NCBI GenBank assembly: GCA_013204155.1
Contig: JABMOK010000186.1
Location: 1 to 64,000, forward strand
Length of the DNA: 64,000 nucleotides
Reading direction: 5' to 3'
Source of the DNA: Pseudohongiella sp.
GTDB lineage: Bacteria > Pseudomonadota > Gammaproteobacteria > Pseudomonadales > Pseudohongiellaceae
Within the stretch, counting starts at the first letter, position 1; every line of letters begins with the position of its first letter. Below are positions 17,361 to 25,202 of this stretch, in pieces. The position numbers and the translations under genes were made by a program. The notes under the pieces were generated by a model. The model had not been told where the DNA came from. It saw only the letters and a list, made by a program, of their open reading frames with translations, and made no database searches.

Positions 17361-18542
17361 CTAAGCCATCGGCTGGCTTGCCAGTCGGGTCTCTTTGCTG
17401 GGCTGTGGATGGTCTGGAATCAATTGCGATAGTAATAGTGAGCCAACCGCAATGGCGGCGCCCAGCAGAAACACGGCACTGTGATTAATCATCCAGAGCA
17501 CGCCCAGCAGAGCCGGTAATATCACGGCAGCTATGTGGTTAATAGTGAAACTGATGCTGGAGGTAGCCGCGATGTCCGCCGGGTCGGCTATTTTGTGAAA
17601 ATAGGTTTTGATGGCGATTGCCATGGCAAAGAATAGATGGTCCAGCAGATAAAGTCCGACAGCGATTGCAACCGTGTCTACAAAGGCATAACCGACAAAG
17701 ATAAGAATGAGTCCCATGTATTCCAGGCTTAGTACCCGCCGCTCTCCAATGTAACTGATCAGGCGGCCGATCTTGGGTGCCAACCAGAAAGTCAGTGCCG
17801 CATTCACCAGGGTAAGCATGACCACATTTTCCACCGGGAAATCAAACTTCTCTACCAGCAAGAAACCGGCAAACACCACAAAAATTTGCCGTCTGGCGCC
17901 AGCAAAAAAAGTGAGCAGGTAGTAAAGCCAGTATCGCTTGCGCAGGAACAACTCTTTTCTCTGTACTACCTGGTCTTCAAAATGAGGAATAGCGGCCCAG
18001 CAAAATATTCCGATGGCTATGCTGATGCCGCCCGCCAGCATATAGATAAGCATGTAGTTGGCGGCAAAGAACATCAGGTAGATATACAGGGCGCCGAGTA
18101 TGGTCAGATTACACAAGGCACGGACACTAATCAGTTGCCCCAGTACGGCTGGCGCTTCGGCTTTACTCAGCCACTGCAAGCTCAGGGAATTGTGCAGAGT
18201 TTCCAGGTAGTGAAAGCCGATGGACATGATTACGGTGCTGAAATACAACCACAGGGCCGTCGGATAGAAGGCGGTAATTGCCGTACCGATACCGAGGGTA
18301 AGCAGGGAAACAATGGCGAAGGTTTGCTGGCGCACAAAGATCATCACCAGTATTGCGGTGAAAGCAAGGAAACCTGGCACTTCCCGCAGGCTTTGCAGGA
18401 TACCGATTTCTTCGCCGTTGAAGGCGGCTTGTTCCACGGCAAAATTGTTCAACATGACCTGCCAGGTGGCGAAGGCAATGGTATTGCCTATTGCGAGCAG
18501 GAATAGCAGCGTTTTACGGTCATGTAATAACTTGTTTTGCAT
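17361..18542 (-). CDS. Major facilitator superfamily transporter
   Basis: A 393-residue inner-membrane carrier with about twelve hydrophobic segments across the whole length. Basic loops such as RQQTF and KIGRLISYIGERR are typical of MFS. I cannot assign a substrate. It is followed on the same strand by the TonB-dependent receptor, with which it may share a function. Confidence 0.85.
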   Translation of the reverse strand: MQNKLLHDRKTLLFLLAIGNTIAFATWQVMLNNFAVEQAAFNGEEIGILQSLREVPGFLAFTAILVMIFVRQQTFAIVSLLTLGIGTAITAFYPTALWLYFSTVIMSIGFHYLETLHNSLSLQWLSKAEAPAVLGQLISVRALCNLTILGALYIYLMFFAANYMLIYMLAGGISIAIGIFCWAAIPHFEDQVVQRKELFLRKRYWLYYLLTFFAGARRQIFVVFAGFLLVEKFDFPVENVVMLTLVNAALTFWLAPKIGRLISYIGERRVLSLEYMGLILIFVGYAFVDTVAIAVGLYLLDHLFFAMAIAIKTYFHKIADPADIAATSSISFTINHIAAVILPALLGVLWMINHSAVFLLGAAIAVGSLLLSQLIPDHPQPSKETRLASQPMA

Positions 18543-18658
18543 TGATTCAGCTTTCGGATTGAGCGATCGATTCGAGCGCCAATTTTCAGGGTGGCCAGCA
18601 AGATGACTAACAGACGGCTATAGCTTGAGAGCGGCGACAATTATATCATTAGCCGCTG

Positions 18659-19735
18659 ATGTCATCTCTTTCTATTTTTGCCGGCCCTACCGCCTTGCAG
18701 CGTATACAAGCCGATGGATTACGCGCGGATCAATTTAAGGTCATGCTGGGCGCGTCTGGCGGTCCGAAATGGTTTGTGCTTTTTGGCCTGGATCGCTATC
18801 TGTTTGGCGAGTTCTTCGCCCGGCGTGAGAGCCAACTTCTAACCCTTGGATCCTCTGCCGGTGCCTGGCGAATGTGTTGTCTCGCCACCTCGGACCCGGT
18901 GGCGGCCATCGAGCGACTGGCGAGAAGCTATAGTGAAGAAAGATATTCTGACGCGCCGACGACAGGGGAGATCACCGGCAAGGCGCGTAATATGTTAGCT
19001 GATATGCTGGGTGAGAATGGCGCCGCCGAAATTGTCGGTAATGCGCATTTCAAGACTCATATCATCGCCGATCGCTGCAAGGGATTTGGCGCATCTTCCA
19101 GCAAGTCGCTGCAGACAATTTTTCTGGTAGCAAGCGCGCTGACGAATGGGATTAGCCGAAAGTCTTTGTCATGGTATTTCGAGCGCACAATTTTCACTAC
19201 CATGGGGCAGTCATCGCCCTGGGCATGCAGTAAAGATTTAGACACTTGCTTAACAAGTCTAAGTGAAGAAAACATTTTTGAGGCGATGATTGCCAGTGGA
19301 TCGATTCCCTTTGTATTGGACGGAGTGCGAGATATCCGCGGTGCCAAGCCTGGCTTATATTGGGACGGGGGTATAACAGACTATCATTTCGATTTTGATT
19401 TCCATGGCGGTGATGATCTGGTTTTGTATCCACATTTTTCCTCGAGGGTCATCCCGGGGTGGTTTGATAAACATGTTCCCTGGCGTAAGGTTAATGAGCG
19501 GAATTTTGATAATGTGGTGTTACTGACACCTTCTCGAGAATTTGTCGCCAGTCTTCCCTATGGAAAAATTCCCGATCGTACGGATTTTGAAAAATTTGAT
19601 TATGACACCCGACTTGCCTATTGGCGGGAGGTGCTGGATAAGAGTCAGGTTCTGGCGGATGAGTTTTCTGAATTGGTTGTAAGCGGGAAAGGAGTCAATA
19701 AAATAAAACCTTTCATTGAGCGGGATTCGCGGTGA
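18659..19735 (+). CDS. Patatin-like phospholipase family protein
   Basis: A 358-residue predicted serine lipase. The glycine-rich oxyanion segment GASGGPK is at 31-37, the nucleophile motif G64-S-S66-A-G68 follows, and the catalytic Asp is in DGG at about residues 235-238. These are the three patatin blocks. No signal peptide is seen, so it is probably cytosolic. The stop lies 17 bp before a seven-codon leader ORF that runs into the acetyltransferase gene, suggesting co-transcription. Confidence 0.8.
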   Translation: MSSLSIFAGPTALQRIQADGLRADQFKVMLGASGGPKWFVLFGLDRYLFGEFFARRESQLLTLGSSAGAWRMCCLATSDPVAAIERLARSYSEERYSDAPTTGEITGKARNMLADMLGENGAAEIVGNAHFKTHIIADRCKGFGASSSKSLQTIFLVASALTNGISRKSLSWYFERTIFTTMGQSSPWACSKDLDTCLTSLSEENIFEAMIASGSIPFVLDGVRDIRGAKPGLYWDGGITDYHFDFDFHGGDDLVLYPHFSSRVIPGWFDKHVPWRKVNERNFDNVVLLTPSREFVASLPYGKIPDRTDFEKFDYDTRLAYWREVLDKSQVLADEFSELVVSGKGVNKIKPFIERDSR

Positions 19736-19752
19736 AGGATGAGGAAGAAGTA

Positions 19753-19776
19753 ATGCAAAGTTGGCTAAACCCATGA
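19753..19776 (+). CDS. Seven-codon leader ORF coupled to the acetyltransferase
   Basis: ATG at 19753 with GAGGA and a 7-nt spacer encodes MQSWLNP and stops at TGA 19774-19776, overlapping the acetyltransferase ATG in the arrangement ATGA. The acetyltransferase start itself has no good ribosome-binding site, so this minicistron may deliver ribosomes to it. There is no evidence beyond spacing and overlap. Confidence 0.4.
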   Translation: MQSWLNP

Positions 19777-20255
19777 TTAGAGCTGCAACAACGGCCGATG
19801 CCGAGGCGATTGCTGCTATTTACAATTGGTATATTGAGAATTCCCATCATACTTTCGAGGAAGACGTCTTGTCGGTACAAGACATGGCTCTGCGCATCGA
19901 GACGGTCGGGCCTCTAAGTCCCTGGTTTGTTATGGAGCAGGATGGGGGCATTGTCGGTTACACCTATGCCGCTGCCTGGAAGCCCAGAGCCGCCTATAGA
20001 TTCACCAGAGAAACCAGTGTTTACCTGCATCGAGAATATTTCGCTCAGGGCAGAGGCAGGAAACTCTATCAACATCTTATCGATGAATTGAGCAACACGC
20101 CGATACATGTACTGATTGCAGGCATTGCTCTGCCCAATGAGGGGAGTATCGCGCTGCATGAAAGTCTTGGATTTAACAAGATTGGACAATTCCATGAGGT
20201 TGGATTCAAATATGAAAACTATATCGATGTCGGTTATTGGCAGTTAACACTATGA
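19773..20255 (+). CDS. GNAT family N-acetyltransferase (PAT/Bar-like)
   Basis: A 160-residue acetyl-CoA-dependent acetyltransferase. The N-terminus IRAATTADAEAIAAIYNWYIENSHHTFEE and the block TSVYLHREYFAQGRGRKLYQ, with the acetyl-CoA loop, match the phosphinothricin acetyltransferase branch, whose members acetylate amino-acid-like compounds. I start at ATG 19773 rather than an upstream TTG. It overlaps the next lipoprotein gene by 4 bp (ATGA). Confidence 0.88.
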   Translation: MIRAATTADAEAIAAIYNWYIENSHHTFEEDVLSVQDMALRIETVGPLSPWFVMEQDGGIVGYTYAAAWKPRAAYRFTRETSVYLHREYFAQGRGRKLYQHLIDELSNTPIHVLIAGIALPNEGSIALHESLGFNKIGQFHEVGFKYENYIDVGYWQLTL

Positions 20256-20440
20256 GTGCAGTCAGAAAATTAGCCCGTAAGCAACGGCTCCTCCTATTGC
20301 TAACATTCTGTATGTTGCTGAATTCTTGTCTCGGCACAGTGGTAGGGACTGCCGTGGATGTCACTATTGAGGTCGTGAAAGTGCCATTCAAGGTGGCGGG
20401 CGCGGCGGTTGATTTAGTGATTCCAGATGATGAATGTTGA
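20252..20440 (+). CDS. Small predicted lipoprotein
   Basis: A 62-residue protein with a basic N-terminus, a hydrophobic stretch and a lipobox-like LLNSC near residue 26, then a Val/Ala-rich tail (VVGTAVDVTIEVVKVPFKVAG) ending in acidic residues. The start ATG overlaps the acetyltransferase stop codon. I recognise no characterised family. The coupled start and lipobox argue that it is real. Confidence 0.65.
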   Translation: MSAVRKLARKQRLLLLLTFCMLLNSCLGTVVGTAVDVTIEVVKVPFKVAGAAVDLVIPDDEC

Positions 20441-20471
20441 GCCCCGCTTTAACTGCAGAAAGGATTGATGA

Positions 20472-20894
20472 GTGGCAATTAAACCTGAAGACTACGACGT
20501 GCCATCACACTACCGACACTGGGTAGGCGATAAGGCAGAAGATCATATCGGCCCTTTCTTTTTTACCATGGAGGGCGAGCGCCCACACACCGCGTTTCGC
20601 GCCGCCGCGCATCACTGCAATGGACATGACTCGGTGCACGGTGGTGTGCTGATGGCGTTTGCCGATTACACCCTTTGTCTCGGTGCCAACGGAGGCGAGA
20701 GTGAGAGCGTTGTCACAGTCAGCTGCAATAGTGAGTTTACCGCGCCAGCCTTCAAAGGAGCCTTGATTCATGGCCGAGGCGAAGTTGTTCGGCGCGGCGC
20801 TTCTATGGTGTTTGTACGCTGTGAGTTGATGGTTGAGGATTCAGTGGTATTGATGGCAAGTGCTGTTATCAAACGCATACGCAAACGAGAGTAA
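20472..20894 (+). CDS. PaaI-type hotdog thioesterase
   Basis: A 140-residue single-hotdog protein of the PaaI/YbgC-like thioesterase group, expected to hydrolyse acyl-CoA thioesters. The helix region NGHDSVHGGVLMAFADYTL is the typical HGG active-site motif. The start is GTG at 20472 with AAAGGA about 7 nt upstream. It closes a short same-strand run behind the acetyltransferase and lipoprotein genes. Confidence 0.86.
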   Translation: MAIKPEDYDVPSHYRHWVGDKAEDHIGPFFFTMEGERPHTAFRAAAHHCNGHDSVHGGVLMAFADYTLCLGANGGESESVVTVSCNSEFTAPAFKGALIHGRGEVVRRGASMVFVRCELMVEDSVVLMASAVIKRIRKRE

Positions 20895-20902
20895 AGGCGG
20901 AT

Positions 20903-21544
20903 TTAGCCAACACTCAAGTCGCGGATAAGTTCGTCTGGCGATTTAAACAGGAATGCTGGATTTTCTGCTCGTAGTTCCTGTTCGCTGCCATATCCCCAAA
21001 GTACCCCGGCTCCAGCAAGACCATTATTTCTGGCGGCGCTAAGATCAATTTCCCGATCACCTATCATCAGTGAATCCGTCTGGATGGTTTTTGATTGCAA
21101 TAGCTCTGCTAGTTGATCTTGCTTGCGTACATTGTAATCGCCGCCACTGACGAATTGAAAAAATTCGATCAAGTTAAATTCTTCGAGAATTTTTACCGCA
21201 TACTTACCAAACTTTGATGTGCAGACCCCCATGGGAATTTCTTGCTCGCGAAAGGATTCCAGCATCTCATAGATGCCGTCATAAACTGTATTCTCGGCAT
21301 AGCCAAATTCGCTATAACGCTCACGATATGTTGCCATCAAACGTTTTATATAACTCTCATCATCGCTGCCGGATAATTCTTGTAAGGCAATCTCCAGAGG
21401 AGGTCCTATGTAGGGTGTGATTTCATGTTCGGCTCTGGGTGGATGATCGAACATAGTAAGGGCATAGTTCATGCAGCGTACGATTCCTACTACCGGATCG
21501 GTGAGGGTGCCATCGAGGTCAAATATCAAACTGTGGTATTTCAT
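20903..21544 (-). CDS. HAD-superfamily hydrolase (phosphoglycolate phosphatase-like)
   Basis: A 213-residue HAD phosphatase. Motif I is FDLDGTLTD at the N-terminus, the Ser/Thr motif is VCTSKFG, the Lys lies in NVRKQD, and the acidic motif is IGDREIDL. The cap insertion is of the C1 helical type, as in Gph/PpaX. The start may be ATG 21544 or ATG 21553, the latter lying one base past the amidohydrolase stop. A longer reading to 21724 would overlap that gene heavily and is unlikely. Confidence 0.87.
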   Translation of the reverse strand: MKYHSLIFDLDGTLTDPVVGIVRCMNYALTMFDHPPRAEHEITPYIGPPLEIALQELSGSDDESYIKRLMATYRERYSEFGYAENTVYDGIYEMLESFREQEIPMGVCTSKFGKYAVKILEEFNLIEFFQFVSGGDYNVRKQDQLAELLQSKTIQTDSLMIGDREIDLSAARNNGLAGAGVLWGYGSEQELRAENPAFLFKSPDELIRDLSVG

Positions 21545-21554
21545 TGCAGGCATC

Positions 21555-22586
21555 TTAATCTTGTAATGAATAGACCTTTTCGGCGGTGCCATAGAACAAG
21601 GCATGCTTCTCAGTCTCGCTAAAGTCAGCCGCCATTTTCTTAAATGCATTCCAGAGTACAGGGTAATTAATCGACAGTCGATCAACGGGGAAATTACTTT
21701 CAAACATGCAGCGTTGTGGACCAAAACACTCTATCGTGTGCATATAATATTTCTGCTGAAGCTTAATAAGTTCATCCGACGTGGGAGGTCGGTCGGCTTC
21801 ATGCCAGCCGAAACCATTGTCAGGCATGGCCAGCCCGCCGAGCTTGGCAACCACGTTCTCACACTTCGCAATCTCTCTGATTTCCTGTTTCCACTCCTGA
21901 AAGATCTCATCTCGGCAGTTTTTGTAAATGCCGACGCCCAGGGGGGTGCCAAAATGGTCGAGTATCATCGTGCACTCAGGCACGGCTCTGGCCAGATCCA
22001 GAAAATCCAGGTTTTGATGGTGATAGTGCCAGGAATCATAGGTCAGGCCTTGCTCAGCGATAATGCGCAGACCTTGCCTGAAGGACTCCTTGCCATGCAG
22101 ATAGGGCGGGGCAGAGCCAACGATGAGCAGGTCTTCCGGCCTCCTGTCTCTGGCGGCGGAATGGCGAATACCTCTGAGCAGGCCATCGCTATGCTGTCGG
22201 TGCTGATCCAGGGCTTCTAACAACAGTTCTTTAGATTCGCCAGCTAGGCAAAGATCGCTATGGGCCACGATGCCGGCAATAGTCGCTTGATTATTAGTGT
22301 CTTCGCGGCTTTGCCGGGCTAGCTCGGCCACATATTTGGTTTCACCTACAGACATCAAATGTTCTGGCGCTTCACGATCGTAGAAGGCCCGGCACTCGAT
22401 AAAAACCGTTTTAACAATATTGTGACCGGAACCGGTGTCACCCCACAATTCGGGCATCAGATAATCCCGGTTAAATCGGCTCTTCCATAAGTGGTGGTGA
22501 GGGTCGATTATGGGTCGGTCTGGTTCGAGTATTTCTTCCTCGACCTGCTGTAACCAAAGATCTGAACCGGGTGTTATGGCTGACAT
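21555..22586 (-). CDS. Amidohydrolase-2 family TIM-barrel hydrolase
   Basis: A 343-residue metal-dependent hydrolase. The N-terminal metal motif is IDPHHHLW, later barrel-end residues include LDHFG and the C-terminal ESNFPVD. This is the family of 2-pyrone-4,6-dicarboxylate lactonase, L-fucono-1,5-lactonase and related lactone hydrolases. AAGGAAAC lies before the ATG. It is directly followed by the HAD gene on the same strand. Confidence 0.85.
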   Translation of the reverse strand: MSAITPGSDLWLQQVEEEILEPDRPIIDPHHHLWKSRFNRDYLMPELWGDTGSGHNIVKTVFIECRAFYDREAPEHLMSVGETKYVAELARQSREDTNNQATIAGIVAHSDLCLAGESKELLLEALDQHRQHSDGLLRGIRHSAARDRRPEDLLIVGSAPPYLHGKESFRQGLRIIAEQGLTYDSWHYHHQNLDFLDLARAVPECTMILDHFGTPLGVGIYKNCRDEIFQEWKQEIREIAKCENVVAKLGGLAMPDNGFGWHEADRPPTSDELIKLQQKYYMHTIECFGPQRCMFESNFPVDRLSINYPVLWNAFKKMAADFSETEKHALFYGTAEKVYSLQD

Positions 22587-22619
22587 TCAAGTTTCCTTTT
22601 CTGTTCTGCAGGCTCTGTT

Positions 22620-22710
22620 GTTGTCAATCAATGTTGTCAATCAATGTTGTCAATCAGAGTTGTTAATCAGGGTCGCTAACCAGGGTCGCTACTCAGAGTT
22701 GTTAGGCAAA
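22620..22710. repeat. 13-bp tandem array, 7 copies
   Basis: Units GTTGTCAATCAAT drift stepwise to GTTGTTAATCAGG, GTCGCTAACCAGG and GTTGTTAGGCAAA over seven contiguous copies. The array begins 34 bp upstream of the amidohydrolase start, in the 361-bp divergent gap 22587-22947. The gap also holds a GC-rich palindrome at 22754 and an 18-bp duplication at 22873. Confidence 0.9.
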
Positions 22711-22753
22711 TTAGCATCTGCCTTACGCGATGTGAATAGCCAGACGGACTAAC

Positions 22754-22776
22754 CGGCGAGAATCGATTCGTCGCCG
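22754..22776. repeat. Palindromic hairpin
   Basis: CGGCGA and TCGCCG flank the palindrome GAATCGATTC with one extra base, giving a near-perfect 23-nt inverted repeat between two divergent genes. It may be an operator or mRNA hairpin; nothing decides which. Confidence 0.4.
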
Positions 22777-22872
22777 AGTGTGGACTGGTTTAACTGCCGT
22801 TTCATAGTGTAGTATGCCCAGACTATGTGTTGAGGTTTTGATACAGGTCAGGGCAATTCCTGACTCCCTTTT

Positions 22873-22908
22873 TAGGGTCACCGCGATAAATAGGGTCGCA
22901 GCGATAAA
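22873..22908. repeat. 18-bp direct duplication
   Basis: TAGGGTCACCGCGATAAA is followed at once by TAGGGTCGCAGCGATAAA, 40 bp before the symporter start codon. Confidence 0.8.
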
Positions 22909-22947
22909 AATACTAATAAAGTGAGTAATAACTAGCGGGAGCTTCGC

Positions 22948-24489
22948 ATGGGATTGACGGCGTATGTAATTCTTGGGTATCTGGCTTTCTTTGCCGCTGC
23001 CGGTTTCTATATTAGCAGCAGTAATCGCAGTTCGGCGGACTGGGCTATCGGTGGTGGTTCCCTTGGTGTTTTTATGCTGGCGTTTGGCGTTGCGGGTACA
23101 CGTATCGGTGGCGCTGGAACCTACGGTGTGGCCGGCGATGTCATTAGCGGCGGCATCGGGAATCTCTGGTATGGGGTTAATTCCTTCGCGGCACTGGCGC
23201 TGGTAGGGATGTTTTTCGCAATCCCTTATCGCCGTTTGCAGCTGTCGAGCGTGGGAGAGGTATTCGATCGTCGCTTTGCTTCGCGTCGTTGCCAATCACT
23301 CACCAGTCTCTGTGTGCAAGCTGAATATCTTGTAGTCAATATTATCGAGCCGTATGTTATTGCGACGATTATCACAGGCGTGACCGGTTGGCCATTCGGA
23401 GTAGGGATCATCATCGGTGCCGTGGTCATTGTAGGGTTTACCGTTACCGGGGGTTTGAAGGGCACGGCGATAACCAATATCGTGCATTGTACGGTTATCA
23501 TTGTCGGACTGGCATTTGTCGGCTTCATTGCGATGCAAAATATAGGCGGCTGGAGTGAGGTCGTCGTTCAAGCCGATGCGATGTTGACCGCTGCGGGTAA
23601 AGATATTCCAAGCTGGTGGAGTTTTACCGGTATCGGCTGGGCTACCATCATCGCGCTGTTTATCTCGGCAACCATTCATACGCCGGCGGCGTCGGTGTAT
23701 GCCAATTACGCCAGCTCGGCGGCCAGACAGGAGTATTTGATCCCGGGTTTTGTTCTGGCGGGGGTCGTAGCGGCTCTTATGCCTCTGGTCGCCGGCTTCA
23801 TCGGCATATTAACCATGGCCAGTTACGGCTCTGAAAGCGGATTGTCCGGCTATTTAAATATCGCGCAATTGGCCATCGATTCGGGTCCTCTACTAGGCGG
23901 GATTGCCCTGGCGGCGGTTTTGGCGGCGGTTATTTCTTCCGGTGCTCCGATTCTGCTGGGCAGCGCAACCATGCTGGTGAATGACTGGATTCCTGCTTCC
24001 AAGGATTATTCCAGTGACAAGAAACTACGTGCGTATAAAATTGTCACGATCATCTATGGTTCCAGTGCGGCTTTCTGCGCCTGGTATTTTAACTTTGGTT
24101 CGGTGCTGCAATTCCTGTTGTTAGGATTTGCCATGGTAGTGCCACCGGCTATCGCCATTACCTATGTTTTCTACTGGAAAAGGACCACCGAGCAAGCGGC
24201 TTTCTGGGGCATTCTTGCTGGATTTGCTGGCGGCTTGACCATGTGGATTTTAAACAGATCATTCGAGGGGGCCGCGAATGCGGACGTGGGTGGATTCGCG
24301 CAGTTCTGGTACGAAGTATGCCAGTCTCTTGGAGAATGGCGTGACCCGTCATTCCTTACTCTGTTGATTCCGGTAATCGTAATTCCGCTGGTCACCTTAT
24401 TGGCGCCGGCCAAGCAGGTTGATCAGCAACAGTCAGACGAGTTTTATCGCAAGTTGGGAAGGATTCAGCGCAATCTTGATTGGGCTTAA
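22948..24489 (+). CDS. Sodium:solute symporter (SSS family)
   Basis: A 513-residue inner-membrane cotransporter with about 13 hydrophobic segments. The N-terminal GGGSLGVFMLAFGVAGTRIGGAG and the ALSFA-like core regions fit the SSS fold (PutP, PanF and others). The substrate is unknown; the neighbouring lactonase-like hydrolase and ThDP enzyme hint at an organic acid. A GGGAG site precedes the ATG. The 3' end faces the paired hairpins at 24.5-25.1 kb. Confidence 0.88.
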   Translation: MGLTAYVILGYLAFFAAAGFYISSSNRSSADWAIGGGSLGVFMLAFGVAGTRIGGAGTYGVAGDVISGGIGNLWYGVNSFAALALVGMFFAIPYRRLQLSSVGEVFDRRFASRRCQSLTSLCVQAEYLVVNIIEPYVIATIITGVTGWPFGVGIIIGAVVIVGFTVTGGLKGTAITNIVHCTVIIVGLAFVGFIAMQNIGGWSEVVVQADAMLTAAGKDIPSWWSFTGIGWATIIALFISATIHTPAASVYANYASSAARQEYLIPGFVLAGVVAALMPLVAGFIGILTMASYGSESGLSGYLNIAQLAIDSGPLLGGIALAAVLAAVISSGAPILLGSATMLVNDWIPASKDYSSDKKLRAYKIVTIIYGSSAAFCAWYFNFGSVLQFLLLGFAMVVPPAIAITYVFYWKRTTEQAAFWGILAGFAGGLTMWILNRSFEGAANADVGGFAQFWYEVCQSLGEWRDPSFLTLLIPVIVIPLVTLLAPAKQVDQQQSDEFYRKLGRIQRNLDWA

Positions 24490-24537
24490 AAATGGGTCGG
24501 AGTCTGAGATATCCCATCTTCTAGATGAAATATTCTC

Positions 24538-24852
24538 GGCGCCTACCCTCTACCCTGTCTTTCTTGCGAGCACACGCGCGGCGATTTTTTCAGCGCTGCG
24601 GAACCACATTCCTGCAGAAGGATCTTCGAAGCTGAGAAGATTCATGCTGCTTCTTAGGAAGGAGACTACGGACAGTGGGTTCTCCTCCGGCTCAAGGATT
24701 CCTCCAGCGACATCTCGGAATCCGAATAGAAATACGCTTTTACTTACCGCCAGAGATTCAGTCTAACGTGTTCTGTCCTCGCTTGACCTGAAAAAATAGC
24801 CACGCTAAAACGTGCTCTGATTGCAAGTAAGACAGGGTAGAGGGCAGGCGCC
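24538..24852 (-). repeat. Long bulged hairpin, copy A
   Basis: Read on the minus strand, 24852-24823 (30 nt) pairs with 24538-24567, an AATCA bulge (24822-24818) follows, then a 6-bp helix, a GTTT bulge (24811-24808) and a 20-nt arm (24807-24788) pairing with 24574-24593. By hand count about 50 of 56 positions are Watson-Crick and two more are G.T. The loop starts NNNAAGCGAGGAC and ends GTTCCGCAGCG. These motifs and their spacing are identical in copy B although the arms are unrelated. The loop here is about 194 nt. No open reading frame of note lies inside. Confidence 0.85.
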
Positions 24853-24970
24853 TTACTTCAGTAATGGCATCAGGATTGCAGATTCAAGAGCGAGAACTAC
24901 GCATAGATAAGAGTGGTTTGTGCTTTTGGGCTTATAGAAATGCAAAGACCAGCCGTGTTCACTTGATTGA

Positions 24971-25137
24971 GCGGAGTCGAGTCTGTGAGTCCCTTTGCGC
25001 ACAATCAGGCCATGTTTCTATTCTTCCATTTAGCCAGATTAAGCGAGGACTGTCCGAGCCTTAGGCGAGTTCCGCAGCGCTGGCTAAATGGAAGAATAGA
25101 TGGCCGTGCGCAAAGGGACTCACAGACTTGGCTTCGC
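24971..25137 (+). repeat. Long bulged hairpin, copy B
   Basis: On the plus strand, 24971-25002 (32 nt) pairs with 25106-25137, an AATCA bulge is at 25003-25007, a 6-bp helix (25008-25013 with 25100-25105) follows, a GTTT bulge is at 25014-25017, and a 20-bp helix joins 25018-25037 to 25080-25099. All 58 positions pair, three as G.T, all three in the outermost 12 bp. The 42-nt loop carries AAGCGAGGAC (25041-25050), two mini-hairpins (GGACTGTCC, GCCTTAGGC) and GTTCCGCAGCG (25069-25079). It is inverted relative to copy A. The 24490-25202 gap holds no gene. Confidence 0.9.
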
Positions 25138-25202
25138 GTGCAGGCCACATAAAACCCGAATAAAATCTAACCCGAACTCTAACTCTAACCCCTGTTATTT
25201 TT

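Noticed and set aside
24538..25137. Integron attC sites or an insertion sequence with terminal inverted repeats
   Set aside because: No GTTRRRY/RYYYAAC boxes, integrase or transposase are seen, and the two copies have unrelated arms, unlike ends of one IS.
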